A DNA stretch of 64,000 nucleotides, taken from positions 6,519,503 to 6,583,502 of the forward strand of contig NC_045143.1 in the NCBI RefSeq assembly GCF_008831285.2, given 5' to 3'. Shown piece by piece: positions 1 to 11,379 of the stretch (its first letter is position 1; each line of letters begins with the position of its first letter). The DNA is from Nymphaea colorata. Lineage: Eukaryota > Streptophyta > Magnoliopsida > Nymphaeales > Nymphaeaceae. The notes under the pieces are model-generated. The model was not told the origin of the DNA and did no database searches. It saw only the letters and a program-made list of their open reading frames with translations. The translations under genes were made by a program, and so were the position numbers.

Positions 1-106
1 TGTTTCAGAATTTGCTGCATTCTTCACCTATTTTAGTTGATTTAAGTTGTTATCGCTTACTATTGGAAGTTTTCAGTTTATTTTGACATAATTGACCATC
101 TTCTAG

Positions 107-640
107 GTAAAAGACTGTGGGGCTTCCCTAGATTTTCCGGTGACTGCGCAACTGGTCAAAGACGGTTTCTGTTAGGAACTTCAGCAGAACAAAAATGTGA
201 GATCACAGATTTATGCTCCCAGATGATGCTACAGCTTCAAGATGTTTATGATCCAGATAAGGTGTGTTTATTATATTTGACTTGAGTATTCTGAACAGTC
301 TTTTTAACAACTTCTGCAGTTTTCCATGCGCCTTTGATTTAGTCTTGCCTAATGATCACTTCGGTTGGTTCCTGATTATCTTGTGTCATATGGGTGCCTC
401 AAATAGACTGTGGCACCTGAGTCTGGTGTATGGTGCAGCTGTTAATAATTGATGCTACTTTATGATTTCATTAGGGGAATTTTTTTCTTTAATATTTGTA
501 TGTGTATATTTCTTATCTAGGATGGGATGGATAGTTTTGCAGAAGAGAAAGGGGAAAAAATAGATGGAGAGAGAGAAAGTATGTGACTGAGTGCAAGAGG
601 AAGAAGGGAGTGAAAGAAACCAGTCCCAAAATGAGACTTG

Positions 641-697
<57 letters not shown>

Positions 698-3600
698 TTC
701 CTTGCCGCACCTGCGCCAAGGTTTTTAGAAGATGTCACGCCTGCATCTGCGACTGCCACCTATACTCGTTACATAGTATCATTAAATGAACCTGTGACCT
801 TTCTATGAGATTTTACCTTTCACTTTTGTGGCATTGCAGATAAATGTGAAGATAAAGATCATCTCAGGATCACCTTGTGGTGCTGTGGCTGCTGAAACAA
901 AGAGAGCTCAAGCAAATTGGGTCATATTGGACAAGTACTAAAGACAAACTTGCGTTTCTTTTTCCTCTATATAATTAGCAAATGGCAGCTAACCTTTAAG
1001 AATAATAAAATATTCAACTCATAAGAATAATGTTTTGACTCGTAGCGTTGTAGATTCAGAATTTTGCTTCAAATAATGTGTTTCTTCTCTTTTCTTTCTT
1101 TGCTTGGATATCTTTAGTATTTGTCTTGATTTTGTACTGATTCATGTTTTCAACTCATAGGCAGCTAAAACAGGAAGAAAAGCGTTGCCTGGAAGAGCTG
1201 CAATGTAACATTGTTGTTATGAAACGATCACAACCAAAAGTTCTTCGCCTCAATCTTGTAGGATCACCAAAGACAGAAGATGACATATCTCATGCTGTAC
1301 CATCTGAATCTGAGTGCAAGAATCCACCTAAAACTGCTGGTAATCAAGCAAGATCTATACGAGCACCAGTTGCAACCCCAACAAGCAGCCCAGAGCTTGG
1401 GACTTCATTCACCACTACTGAAGCTGGGACAGGGACCTCCTCTGTGTCGAGCTCTGACCCTGGAACTTCTCCCTTCTTGATCTCCGAACCAAAGGTTGGA
1501 TTAGACCTGAAAAAAGGTGTAGCATCATGGAATGCGAGTTTCTATTTAGATGAGGGCCATGAATTGGGAGATGGGTTGATTTGCTCAGATTCAGATATCA
1601 TCAGCTCAAATCCAACCACAAATTTGGATTTCCAACCATGGACGCAACAACCTTTTGAGTCTTCTCACCAGTCCTCTCTAAAGCATGAGAGTGCTTTTGT
1701 TAGAGTTAACCATAAAACAAAAGCTGCTGCCACAAAATCACTTCTTGAGAAGCTCACAAAGCTAGAGCTTGATGCTGGAATTGGAAAGAAAAACTATCAG
1801 CCAGATTCAAACTTCTCATATAATGTTAGAGAAGCAATTTCATTATCCAGAAATGCTCCTCCAGGCCCTCCTCCACTTTGTTCAATATGTCAACACAAAT
1901 CACCAGTATTCGGAAAGCCGCCCAGGTGGTTCAGTTATGCAGAACTGGAGCTTGCAACTGGTGGATTTTCACAGGCAAATTTTCTAGCAGAAGGGGGATT
2001 TGGGTCTGTTCATAGGGGAATTTTACCTGATGGACAGGCTATTGCTGTCAAGCAGCACAAACTTGCAAGTTCTCAAGGGGATCTGGAGTTCTGTTCTGAG
2101 GTTGAGGTCCTTAGCTGTGCACAGCACCGCAATGTTGTGATGTTAATTGGCTTCTGTGTGGAGGATAGAAGAAGATTGCTGGTTTATGAGTATATCTGCA
2201 ATGGGTCGCTGGATTATCATCTCTATGGTATTGCATCCCTCAACTCATTCTATCAGCCATCAATATTGCAAACAGCTTCCATTATACATTTCTCTTTTTA
2301 TACCAAAAGAGATAAACCCATGTATATACAAGACTGCTTGGAAATGACAATTTTTAAAAGTTCCAACTGAACATTAGTACAAAAGGCTGCTGCAAGAAGC
2401 AGATAGTCCATGGGAGTAGTATTTGATTTGATGTGAAAGTTTATCTAAATCTCATCCTTACAGACTGCATGAAATGTTTCCTTCATTTGATGAAAAATGG
2501 CTTTTCTAAGTGAACTTGTAACAAGAATAGTTCCTGTAATAAGTTCATTGCTTCCCAGTATCATGCTCATTCTCTCCAAACTTCCAGCAACTTGCCTTAC
2601 AGTGTGTATTTTTGCATTGCACTAGCACTGGCACATCGTTTCAGCAATCTCAAAGTTTCATTGGTCATAGGGCTTGACCATTACAAAATATAGATTCACA
2701 ACTTTGCAGCATGTATACTAGACAAAAAAAAGGGATATTCTACGCTTCCTTTATGGCCTTCTCGTAAATCATCGTGAGAGCTATACATATTACATATATT
2801 TGAATCATTGATGTGATCTTGGCTGTTCCTTGGATCCTTTTATCAACTATTTGTGTCATCCAGTTTTTGAGACTTTCTCCATTGCTTTTTCCTTGTCTTA
2901 ATTTAGGTAATGACAAGGAGACATTAGAATGGCCAGCTAGACAAAAAATTGCGGTTGGTGCTGCTCGTGGATTGCGGTATCTCCATGAAGAATGTCGAGT
3001 TGGCTGCATTGTTCATCGTGACATGAGGCCAAACAATATTCTCATTACACATGATTTTGAGCCAATGGTATGACCATTTCCTGCTTTTCTGTGAAAAACA
3101 TTGAGTCAATTTGTGCTAGGGACTACTTTATCTCACAACCCAAGTAGCTTTTAGTTGTTGGTGATAAAACCATGGAATTGCTACTTTAATGTAGATAAAT
3201 TAGAAACTGACAGGTTGCTCTTGGTCTACATGCTAATTTGATTAGCAACAGACACAAAAACTTTCTTGCGCTTTAAACGGAAAGGTTTTTCTTGGGTATA
3301 ATACAGTGAGCTTGAAAAAACAGGTAGTAATTTTTAAAAAAAATTAAAAAAACTACAAATTAGGAGAAAATAAATATTGAGAAACTAATAACACAAACAT
3401 GAAAAAGTAAGTAACTTTGCAGCAAATAAAAAATAAAAAATGAAAATGGGCAGTTTGGCATTAAAAAAGTGAAAAATAGTGAAAAAAAGGAAAAAAAACA
3501 CGTTTTATTCATTTTGGCATTGTTTTCAAAAAACGGCATTTTTTTTCAAGTTCTAGACGGCTGACTTATTTATCATGTTTTTTTGGAAAAAGCAAATTTA

Positions 3601-4832
3601 GCATTTTTTTTAATACTATCAGATAACCGTGTCACCCATTATTTAATCTGTAGCTTTACCTTTATTCCACCTGTATTCCTAGGCTTTACCTTTTATTGCA
3701 ATTTTTGAGTTATAGGCAAATTTAGCAACAGACTGGGTGAAGTAATTCAGTTACTGACGAACCAATTGTTCTGAAGGTAGGAGATTTTGGCTTGGCCAGA
3801 TGGCAGCCAGATGGTGATAAAGGAGTGGATACGCGAGTAATCGGAACATTTGGGTAAGTGAATGCTTTCCTTCTGATTTTTTCAGATGGTTGCTATTGTG
3901 CATTAATAACTGCTCAGGACCGGAGCTGCAATGGCAACTCCAGTTTACGAATGAGATCCTTAACCCATGGGAACCCTAGTTGCATGATACCAAAAACTAT
4001 CACATTGGCTGCACAAGCTTAATCAACATTAAGCAGACGAGGATCATTTCTAATTGCGAATTGTTCTATGGAATTCAGGTACCTAGCGCCAGAATATGCC
4101 CAAAGTGGCCAAATTACAGAGAAAGCGGATGTTTACTCCTTTGGAGTTGTCCTGATAGAGCTTGTTACTGGACGGAAAGCTGTTGATCTGAACCGCCCAA
4201 AAGGTCAACAATGTCTGACGGAATGGGTAATAGATTTGGTCTGATCTTTGGCAAACGAATGCCATCATTTCCATTAAGTTTTTTTGTACAGCAATCTTTG
4301 TTCACTTTCTTGATTCAAGACTTCTGCTTATTTTGATACAAATATAATCAGGCGCGGCCTTTGTTGGAAGAATGCGCTATTGAAGAATTGGTGGATCCAC
4401 GTCTAGGACATAGCTATTCAGAACCTGAAGTTTTCTGCATGCTGCATGCTGCGTTGTTATGCATTCGAAGAGATCCACACTCAAGGCCTCGTATGTCTCA
4501 GGTGAGGAATTCGGCTCTAGAAGATGTCTTCTCCTGCCTTTTTTGGCTTTTCATGTACACAAGTTGTTTTACATACTCTTCCTTTTGTCTAGGTTCTCCG
4601 TATATTAGAAGGTGATGGAATCATGGAAACAAATTTCCAGTCTACGCCGGCTTTTGATGCGGTCTCGGTTGGAAGCAGAAGCGGGAGAATGTGGAACGTG
4701 CATCAGCAGTACAGTGGACCAATTTTCAATGAAACCACTTCTACGTCAAGCCTTAATATGCCATACGAGTCATTCAAAGGGGCTCTGTGGGAGCATGAGA
4801 AAATGAGGCGAGTTTCCTGTGAAGATCTTTGA
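107..4832 (+). CDS. USP-domain / protein kinase receptor-like cytoplasmic kinase, 5'-partial
   Basis: Plant kinase of the group annotated as 'inactive protein kinase SELMODRAFT_444075-like' (Arabidopsis At3g13690 relatives): an adenine-nucleotide alpha-hydrolase (USP-like) N-terminus, a Ser-rich linker, then a kinase. Exons read as 107-261, 840-934, 1161-2227, 2907-3067, 3777-3853, 4079-4226, 4352-4501 and 4593-4832 (TGA). All junctions are GT-AG and phases agree, giving about 696 visible residues. Compared from memory with the Arabidopsis relative (about 750 aa), roughly 60 N-terminal residues lie before the window. Visible motifs are [11 protein letters not shown] and KQEEKRC of the USP part, the linker CSICQHK, the Gly loop [11 protein letters not shown], the VAIK-type lysine in [17 protein letters not shown], and an activation segment ending [11 protein letters not shown] and DFG aspartates are kept. 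The usual HRDLK lysine is Arg (HRDMR), as I recall for this family, so activity is uncertain. No signal peptide or membrane segment is seen; the protein is probably cytoplasmic or nuclear. Exons 2907-4501 carry the catalytic half. Confidence 0.93.
645..696. repeat. compound microsatellite (TA)n(GA)n
   Basis: A run of TA dinucleotides (about 646-674) passes directly into GA dinucleotides (675-696). It lies in an intron of the USP/kinase gene. It is followed by a short GC-rich stretch (TTGCCGCACCTGCGCC) that resembles one arm of the hairpin near 30221-30272. Confidence 0.95.
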
Positions 4833-5280
4833 AGCTCAGTCCGACGACACTAGGGATACCCCATCAGTGCCCTTTTTGTTTCAGTTCAGCACCAAAGCAA
4901 ACTGCAGGCGATCCTCAGCACTCTGTTTGCTGCCCGAAATGGTGACGACTGTGCCCACGAAGGTCTCTGCAGATAGGTCCTGTTCTTAGATGTAAATTTC
5001 AGAAGTCAATCGCACATGCACGTTCAGTCATGTAAGTAAGCTGTAATTCAGTTTCCATTTTGAGTAAAGGTGTAATCAGTTATCCTCTTAGTTTCATATG
5101 TTTCCTTTGTACAGCCAATTGTGTGATTTACTGGAAATACAAATGGTAGTAGTTGGGTATTCTACTGGCAAAATCTGAGACTGTTTCCTCAACTGAGCCT
5201 AGAGATAGAGAATTCCTATTTCGGACTTAATATTATCTAATTCTCCGACCAACAATCTTTTTTTTTTCAGCCTTAGCCAA

Positions 5281-5322
<42 letters not shown>

Positions 5323-6283
5323 TCTGAAGTTTCCATGTTTCAATCCCGTGGCCTTCTTATCTAAAAAGCATGGTTCTGTTATAGTGGTTATGAATTGGTC
5401 CCTGGTCCTGGTCTAACTCCTTGAAATTTGGCCTAGTGTGACCACATCCTCTCTAACCATTTACCATTTACAAAGGTATTATGTACTATAAATCGGGAGA
5501 AATTTAAATATGGTTGTGCATGACCTGGGATTCTTGAGTTTAAGATGAATTCAGCTGAGTTCACAGATTGGCCAAGAGAGTGTCAATGAAGGGTAGATTC
5601 TCTCTGAAATCAATCTGCTGGCCTCGCTGGTCAGACAGCATGTAGCATTTCGTAGTAGCTGTGTCGCCTCAACTTTTGACGTGTTTATGAGAATATTAAT
5701 TTCATGCGGGTATCTTCCGAAGCCAGTAAACCTTGGTGTATTTGCAATTGTACTAGAAAGTTGTCATGATATTAGAACGATATTACTAGTTTCTATTTCT
5801 TAATATATAGACGACTTGCAGATTATGAACATTGTTTTATTTGGCAATCGAAATGCACTTATTGATGAAAAAAAGTGTATAATGAAAATGGCTGATTGGA
5901 AAAATACTCAAAAGTATGACATCAACCCCACTGGAATTAGATAATTCAACCCAGAAACTACAAACGGCCAGATCTGAACCACAGTAGAATGAAGTTTAAA
6001 CCAAAGCTGGGCAACTACTGCTGATACGATCTCTTCACTGAATCCTCTAGTTTTCATTATTATGGAAAAGTTACCCACATGTTTCCGGCATTAAACTGTT
6101 GGCCTGAATACTATAGTAGAGACCTAGAGAACAGCCGATCAGGTGACAAAAAGACGATGGTTGACACACCATCATAACAGAAGGATTTCGAATTTGAAAC
6201 CACGTCAGTAGCTTCCAGGCTTCCCATCAAACAAAGCTTGATAATGGAGGGCGTGAATAGAAGGAAAGTCTGGCTAACTATCA
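4833..6283. other. 3' UTR and intergenic DNA, with (CT)n(AT)n microsatellite
   Basis: About 300 bases after the TGA at 4832 are probably the 3' UTR of the kinase gene. The remainder is AT-rich with no supported coding region. A compound microsatellite, (CT)n changing to (AT)n, lies at 5280-5322. Confidence 0.6.
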
Positions 6284-6830
6284 TTACCGAGACGTAGATT
6301 TACGAGGCTGAAAAAAACTTAATCTACATGATGAGAGGATCGTATTTTTCAAGTCTTCAAAAGCGAGGGAGCTCTGCACCAGAAAAGATCTCCTACTAAA
6401 CTTTGCTGGCACAGGGCCGACGCCTTTGCTGCAAGGTAGCACGACCTGTCTCCGCTCGTGATGGCCACCGGGGGGCATTTGAATTCGTGGATAAGAAGTC
6501 GACGCAGACAAGCTGTTCCTGGTTTTGAGGGCAGTCCTCCAAACCCAATCAAGCAGCTGAAACGTAAGGAAAAAATAATCCGGTATAAGAGTTTCGACTG
6601 GGTGTCCTCGGGATTGAGGAGTGAACAGCAAGGGCAGCGACGACCATCGGAGGGGCCATGGCTTCACTTCTCTGAGAAGAGATAGAAATAGCTGCCCCCC
6701 AAAGATGCCGGCGTCGCCGCAGCCTCCAGAACCTTCGACTATGGCGTTGAAGACCATAGGATAGGAGCTGAGAGGAATGACTACTTAGAGATGCTGGAGC
6801 CGCTGCAGCCTCCAGCACTGCCGTCTCCAC
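6284..6830 (-). other. GC-rich stretch with overlapping minus-strand open frames, unidentified
   Basis: This block is clearly richer in GC than its surroundings. It holds two long overlapping minus-strand open frames, of 157 residues (6284-6757) and 93 residues (6549-6830). The 93-residue frame begins METAVLEAAAAPASLSSHSS and is rich in Ser, Ala and Arg, like a plastid or mitochondrial targeting peptide. No family is recognised and no downstream exon was found. It could be a relic first exon, an unannotated small gene, or chance openness in GC-rich DNA. A short repeated piece (GCAGCCTCCAG) occurs near 6719 and 6805. Confidence 0.25.
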
Positions 6831-7606
6831 TTTTCAGCGGTGACAACCGTCGGAGCGATGCAGGGTGGCGAGTGGATTTTCCGCTAGTTTCTTCCTTTCC
6901 CCGATAGCTTTTCGACTTGCTTCCTTCGGCTGTCTGATTGGGCTTTTGTATGGTTTTTGCTCAGCTGTTCCTTGCTCTTGCATGTTTCTTTGTTGGAAAT
7001 TCGCTAGAATTCATCACTTGTTCTCTAGCGTCTGTTCTGATTTTACGCTTGCCTGGGCGATCTATTATTTTTTATTCCTTGTATTTTAAGTTTCTTTTCA
7101 TGATCAGCCATTTTACTTCCTGCTGACAAAAAGAAGCACGACCCATGATCCGAATGCAACATAAGAAAATGTTATACACGGTAACGTTATCGAGGCTGTC
7201 AAACATAGTTCTGAGGACATTATTATGATTAGCTTACGATGCATATACACACCATTTTCAAAAAATTAAGCAGTGCATGAATATCCAACATGACACATGA
7301 ATGCAAACAAGGCCTCAGAGCTCCATAAACTTCAAATGCATGCAGATGATGGAGATAGCCAAGAGAGCTTTAGTGATTGACAAACAGAAGTTTCGAATTA
7401 AAACTACGCAAACAGATTCAAAATTGCAGAAAGTTCCAGCAAGTTATAGCATGACATGATCGTAACACTCAAATATACATAATTAGAAAATAAAGATTAG
7501 ATCTTTCTTAAATACAGGAAACCTCATTATTGTCCTTGCATCGACTTTTTGAAATACGGAATATGCCAAAAACTAAAGAAACGAGCATCTGGTCACACAA
7601 GGAAAT

Positions 7607-10600
7607 CTATTTCCCCCCCAATGTGGGGAACTGTCCTGGATCTTCAATAGCAGGAGCAGCTCGTGTGTTTGCTTCCCCACCAGCAAAGCTCCCCCTAAAT
7701 CCACCATGATCACCACGACCCCTGCCACGACCTCGCCCTCTAGGGGTATAGTACCTTTCCCCTCCGGCTGGCTTTAGGAATTCGTTAATACTAACAGCCT
7801 TCAAGAACAGATGAAAGCAAGTACTTTGTTATGCACACTCGTCACGTGTTTCAGGAAAGAGATAGAGATGAAATAAAGAGTTATACCTTTTTCATCCTTT
7901 CATCCTTCTCCGTGTTTTCCTTCCGTCTAGCCAAATCTTTATCAGATCCCTACACACACCATGTTAACAATTTTAAATAAATTATCTCACAATCCACATC
8001 AAACTAACAATTTTATAGCAATCTCGTATAATCCACAATAAATGAACCTTGAACAATTAAGCAAGCAAAGGAAGTAGACTTTACCAACTTAATGAATACA
8101 TCATCAGTGTCCTTCTTGAGAGAAAGCTGCTGCATAGACTTAAGTTCCTTGTCTATAACGACCTTTCTCTCCTCAGCCTTGGTTGCAAGTAAAGCTGTTC
8201 TTTTTTCCTCTCGTATTTTTTCATACTCTTCCAGAGTCATTTCCTTTTCAGAAAGAATGACGATGCACATGGATGAGCTTATTTTCAATATCAACAGAAC
8301 CACGGCTAAACAAGCATATCAGCTAGCAGGCAGATGGTCTAACCATGTTAACGATACCACCTATCACTCTTGATCTAATATTTATATACTAAAATGACAA
8401 ATATAAGTTACTGCTCACATATTTTCACGATAGCATCTCAGATGTCACGCAAGCATAATTCAAAGGAAGGAAAACTGGAAATCAACACAAGGAACCCAAA
8501 CCAGAAAATTTGACATAACCAATGAAGCCAATTTGAGGTATGTTTTTCCACAGAGCTTAATTTCTCAAGAAAGAGTTTTGGTTCTCATAGTTTCAACACA
8601 AATTTGATCTCTCAAAGCTCTTGAAAGAATAAGATGATTACCGTTTGATGATATCATATCTGTACATTCACCTACTCGGATCATTTCAACGAAATTCCAG
8701 AAGAGAAATAACTACCTTGATCACTAATGAAAATGCTGGTACCTCAACAATTGTCCTGAAACCCATAATACGGAACTCTAAAATCTCATCATGGAACAAG
8801 TCCCATAATCACTAGAAATATGATTTCAGTCAACAAGTTCCTGTCAGTAATCGGCTGTCAAGAGCAGAGAAGATTTTGAAGCATTTCTCCATCTGTTCTA
8901 ACAAAGCACACTATTGAAATGAAACTAGAGACTGGTTTTCCACTGCAGGTCAAAACACGCGAAATCCAAGAAATAACAAATACCTTGTCTTCTGGCTCCT
9001 TTTCTTCTGCTTCTTTAGAAGCATCCTCCTTTTTTGCATCTGTTGAAACATCTTCATTCCGTGGCTCCTTTTCAGGTGTCCAGCCTTCAGTCACTGTTAA
9101 TTCCTCAGTTGCCCTGATTCATTATTAGAAATAGTGGTTCAATAAAAAATCGCAAGTATATATCACAGTACAACATGAAACTGATCAGTAATATTAACAT
9201 GTTGCAAGCGCTAGAAGGGGTGGGCAACACATATCCACAAGTCCATGACCTGGAAAGTCCAAAAGATACTCAACTGGACAAAGGCTTCATCAGCTTGAGT
9301 TCCCCAATTTCCTCGACCAGCACCTTCTCGCTTAAACTCAGTGCCACGACCCGTTCCACTGCGACGCTCAAACTGCCTTCTTGGTCGTTCCAGATCACCT
9401 ATATCTCCATCTCCATAACCACCGCCTCGACGACCACCTCGATAAGGAGCACGAGGCCCACTATAGCTTCCACGGGTCCTTTCAGAAGTCCTACCAACAT
9501 CTCCGTCTTCACCCACATTTGGGGCTCCTGAGAACCCATTGTTATAGGGACTCCCGTTGGTACTGGAATCTCTGAATGGAGCACCTCCACGTCCTCCACC
9601 TCGGCCACCACCACGCCCACCTCGGCCACCACCACGTCCAAATTGCTGATGACTTTTTGATTCTCTCACTGAAATAATACAAGGATCAACAACTGATCAA
9701 AAGAAAGGAATGCAGAAGATAGTACGATAATCAACACCTCTGGTACACAGCCATGTAGGTTCTGTCTGTATGTAGTGGAGTCCTTCAGGTGATCAATCGA
9801 GATACAGTATGGGCATTTTAGAATCTCAATACAATCTATGTCATACAGCCCATATATGCTGATCTAGCTTGAATTAACTAAACTAGATTAACCAATAATG
9901 TGCCAAACAAATAAGAAAAAGCCCATACAAAAAGAATAGTCATAGGACATCCTCTGGTAAAGCAGAACTAAACCGAATCAATCTCGTTTAACTCTCTACC
10001 AACTTTGTTAAGTTTTTTCCTTTGCAATCTCCCTGGTAAGCTTGCATAACAGAAACTTTAGGCGTGCTACTTTTGCCCCAACGGAGACTTGTTCTCTCAA
10101 TGTCATCAAACAATCATTGAAAATTTGCTTCATCTTCTCACGACGAAGCAAATAAAGAAAAATGGAGCGGGAAGCACGTGAATTCCATTACAGATTCATT
10201 TAACCAGAATAGTTGAGGTTGGATAAACATGTTATTTGAGTTCAAACGTTAAAAGCCCAAAAAAGGAATAAGAAAAGTAGGCCTCTTGCTCCATGTGTGA
10301 TTAAAGGGCTGCTTTCTCACTAAAATTCCACCGAGAAGGATAACTTTTTTAGGCCAACTACCCATTTTATATCAAGGATTGAGGCCTAGGGTCCACGAGT
10401 AACTCAGCATCCTCATCAGTGCAACAATGCTTTAAAGTTATCAAAACGAAACATGACAAGAAACTTTCCGAGCCCGGCTAACCTTTATACAGAAGAGCAT
10501 TTCGTGAATTTTAATCGAAAAAAGAAAAGAAAAAGAAAATGGGCATCTAGTCACTCGTTCTACACAAACATATGGATCGTAGATCCACACTAGCAATTTG

Positions 10601-11144
10601 AAAGGCCATGGAGAGACTACAAAATAGCAACTTGATATAAGCTATGACTCCAAGTTGCAATTTTCGAGAATCAATCAAGATCCGCTACCTTGTCAAAAGA
10701 AATTGTAAGAATAAAATATACATTAAGCTACAGGACTCTATGTCCGCCCATCAGACGATTTACCACACAAAATGGCCGCAAAAAAATGTTCAAGACGCGC
10801 TAACGCTTTCACTATTTTCACCGCAAATAGCAAATGCGGATAACAACTCAGAAAAATCTCAAAAGAAAACGAACAGCAAAAACTATAGCAATCAGTTGAG
10901 TTTCCAAGCAACGGGAGAAACAAGAGCACAAGAAACAGAAACCCAACGGGAACCCGAACTTCCACTCACCAGCCTCAGCGGGAGGCAGGGGTTTAGACGG
11001 AAGCTTCGCCGAGGCCGACGGTGGCGCCACTGCGGCCTTTTTTCCGCCCGAAGCCGCGGCGGCAGCGGCCGCCTTGGCAAGGAGCTGCGATGGGTCCTCG
11101 TTGTCGTCGTCGCCGAGCAGGTCGAAAGGGTTTGCGGTCGCCAT
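7607..11144 (-). CDS. RGG-repeat nuclear RNA-binding protein (RGGA-like, Stm1_N / HABP4-PAI-RBP1 family)
   Basis: Six exons in transcript order: 10970-11144, 9275-9668, 8984-9113, 8085-8243, 7887-7949, 7607-7798. The lengths sum to 1113 nt, giving 370 aa, with consistent phases. The ATG at 11144 begins MATANPFDLLGDDD, the Stm1-type N-terminus, followed by an Ala/Lys stretch. Exon 2 carries a dense RG/RGG tract (VRESKSHQQFGRGGG onward) and GTEFKREGAGRGNWG. Exons 3-5 are acidic/basic and helical, with EMTLEEYEKI of the HABP4/PAI-RBP1 domain. The last exon has a second RGRGRG box and ends EDPGQFPTLGGK. Relatives bind RNA and ribosomes; Arabidopsis RGGA is linked to salt and drought tolerance, while yeast Stm1 and animal SERBP1 clamp dormant ribosomes. 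The donor of exon 2 (after ...DEAFVQ) was chosen because it is the only nearby GT keeping the frame into ATEELTVTEG. A telo-box lies upstream. Alternative splicing in this RG-rich region cannot be judged. Confidence 0.93.
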
Positions 11145-11310
11145 CCTCCTCTAAACAAGGATACACGGAGGGGGAACGATTTCAGGAGGAGCCGGACGGT
11201 CGGATCGATCCCTCCGGACCTCTAATTTTTCCGGTGGCCGTTCATCGCTAAGAGTTGCGGAGGCGGCCCCCTCACTGCAGAAGCCCTGGCATTCTGCCCC
11301 ACGGTTAAGA

Positions 11311-11329
11311 TTAGGGTTAGGGTTTTGGG
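11311..11329 (-). promoter_or_regulatory. telo-box (AAACCCTAA) upstream of the RGG protein gene
   Basis: The plus strand reads TTAGGGTTAGGGTTTTGGG, so in gene orientation it is AAAACCCTAACCCTAA about 170 bases before the ATG. Telo-boxes are typical of promoters or 5' leaders of plant translation and ribosome-related genes, which suits an RNA/ribosome-binding protein. A further GCTAGGGTT copy (gene strand) is at about 11364-11373. The position relative to the transcription start is unknown. Confidence 0.6.
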
Positions 11330-11379
11330 AAGAGGAAAGAAGGAAGATGGGGAGGAGGGAAGAACCCTAGCCGCACTTC

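Noticed and set aside
6865-7126. Hydrophobic plus-strand frames of 74 and 62 residues
   Set aside because: No known family, no neighbouring exon, and Phe/Leu-rich composition expected from T-rich DNA.
9175-9669. Plus-strand open frame rich in Ser/Thr and a second minus-strand Val/Glu-rich frame
   Set aside because: Both are shadows of the RGG-repeat exon, where the repetitive GGTGG codons keep other frames open.
10644-11251. Plus-strand frames of 193 and 76 residues
   Set aside because: Antisense to the first exon, leader and first intron of the RGG protein gene; composition follows the GC-rich exon.
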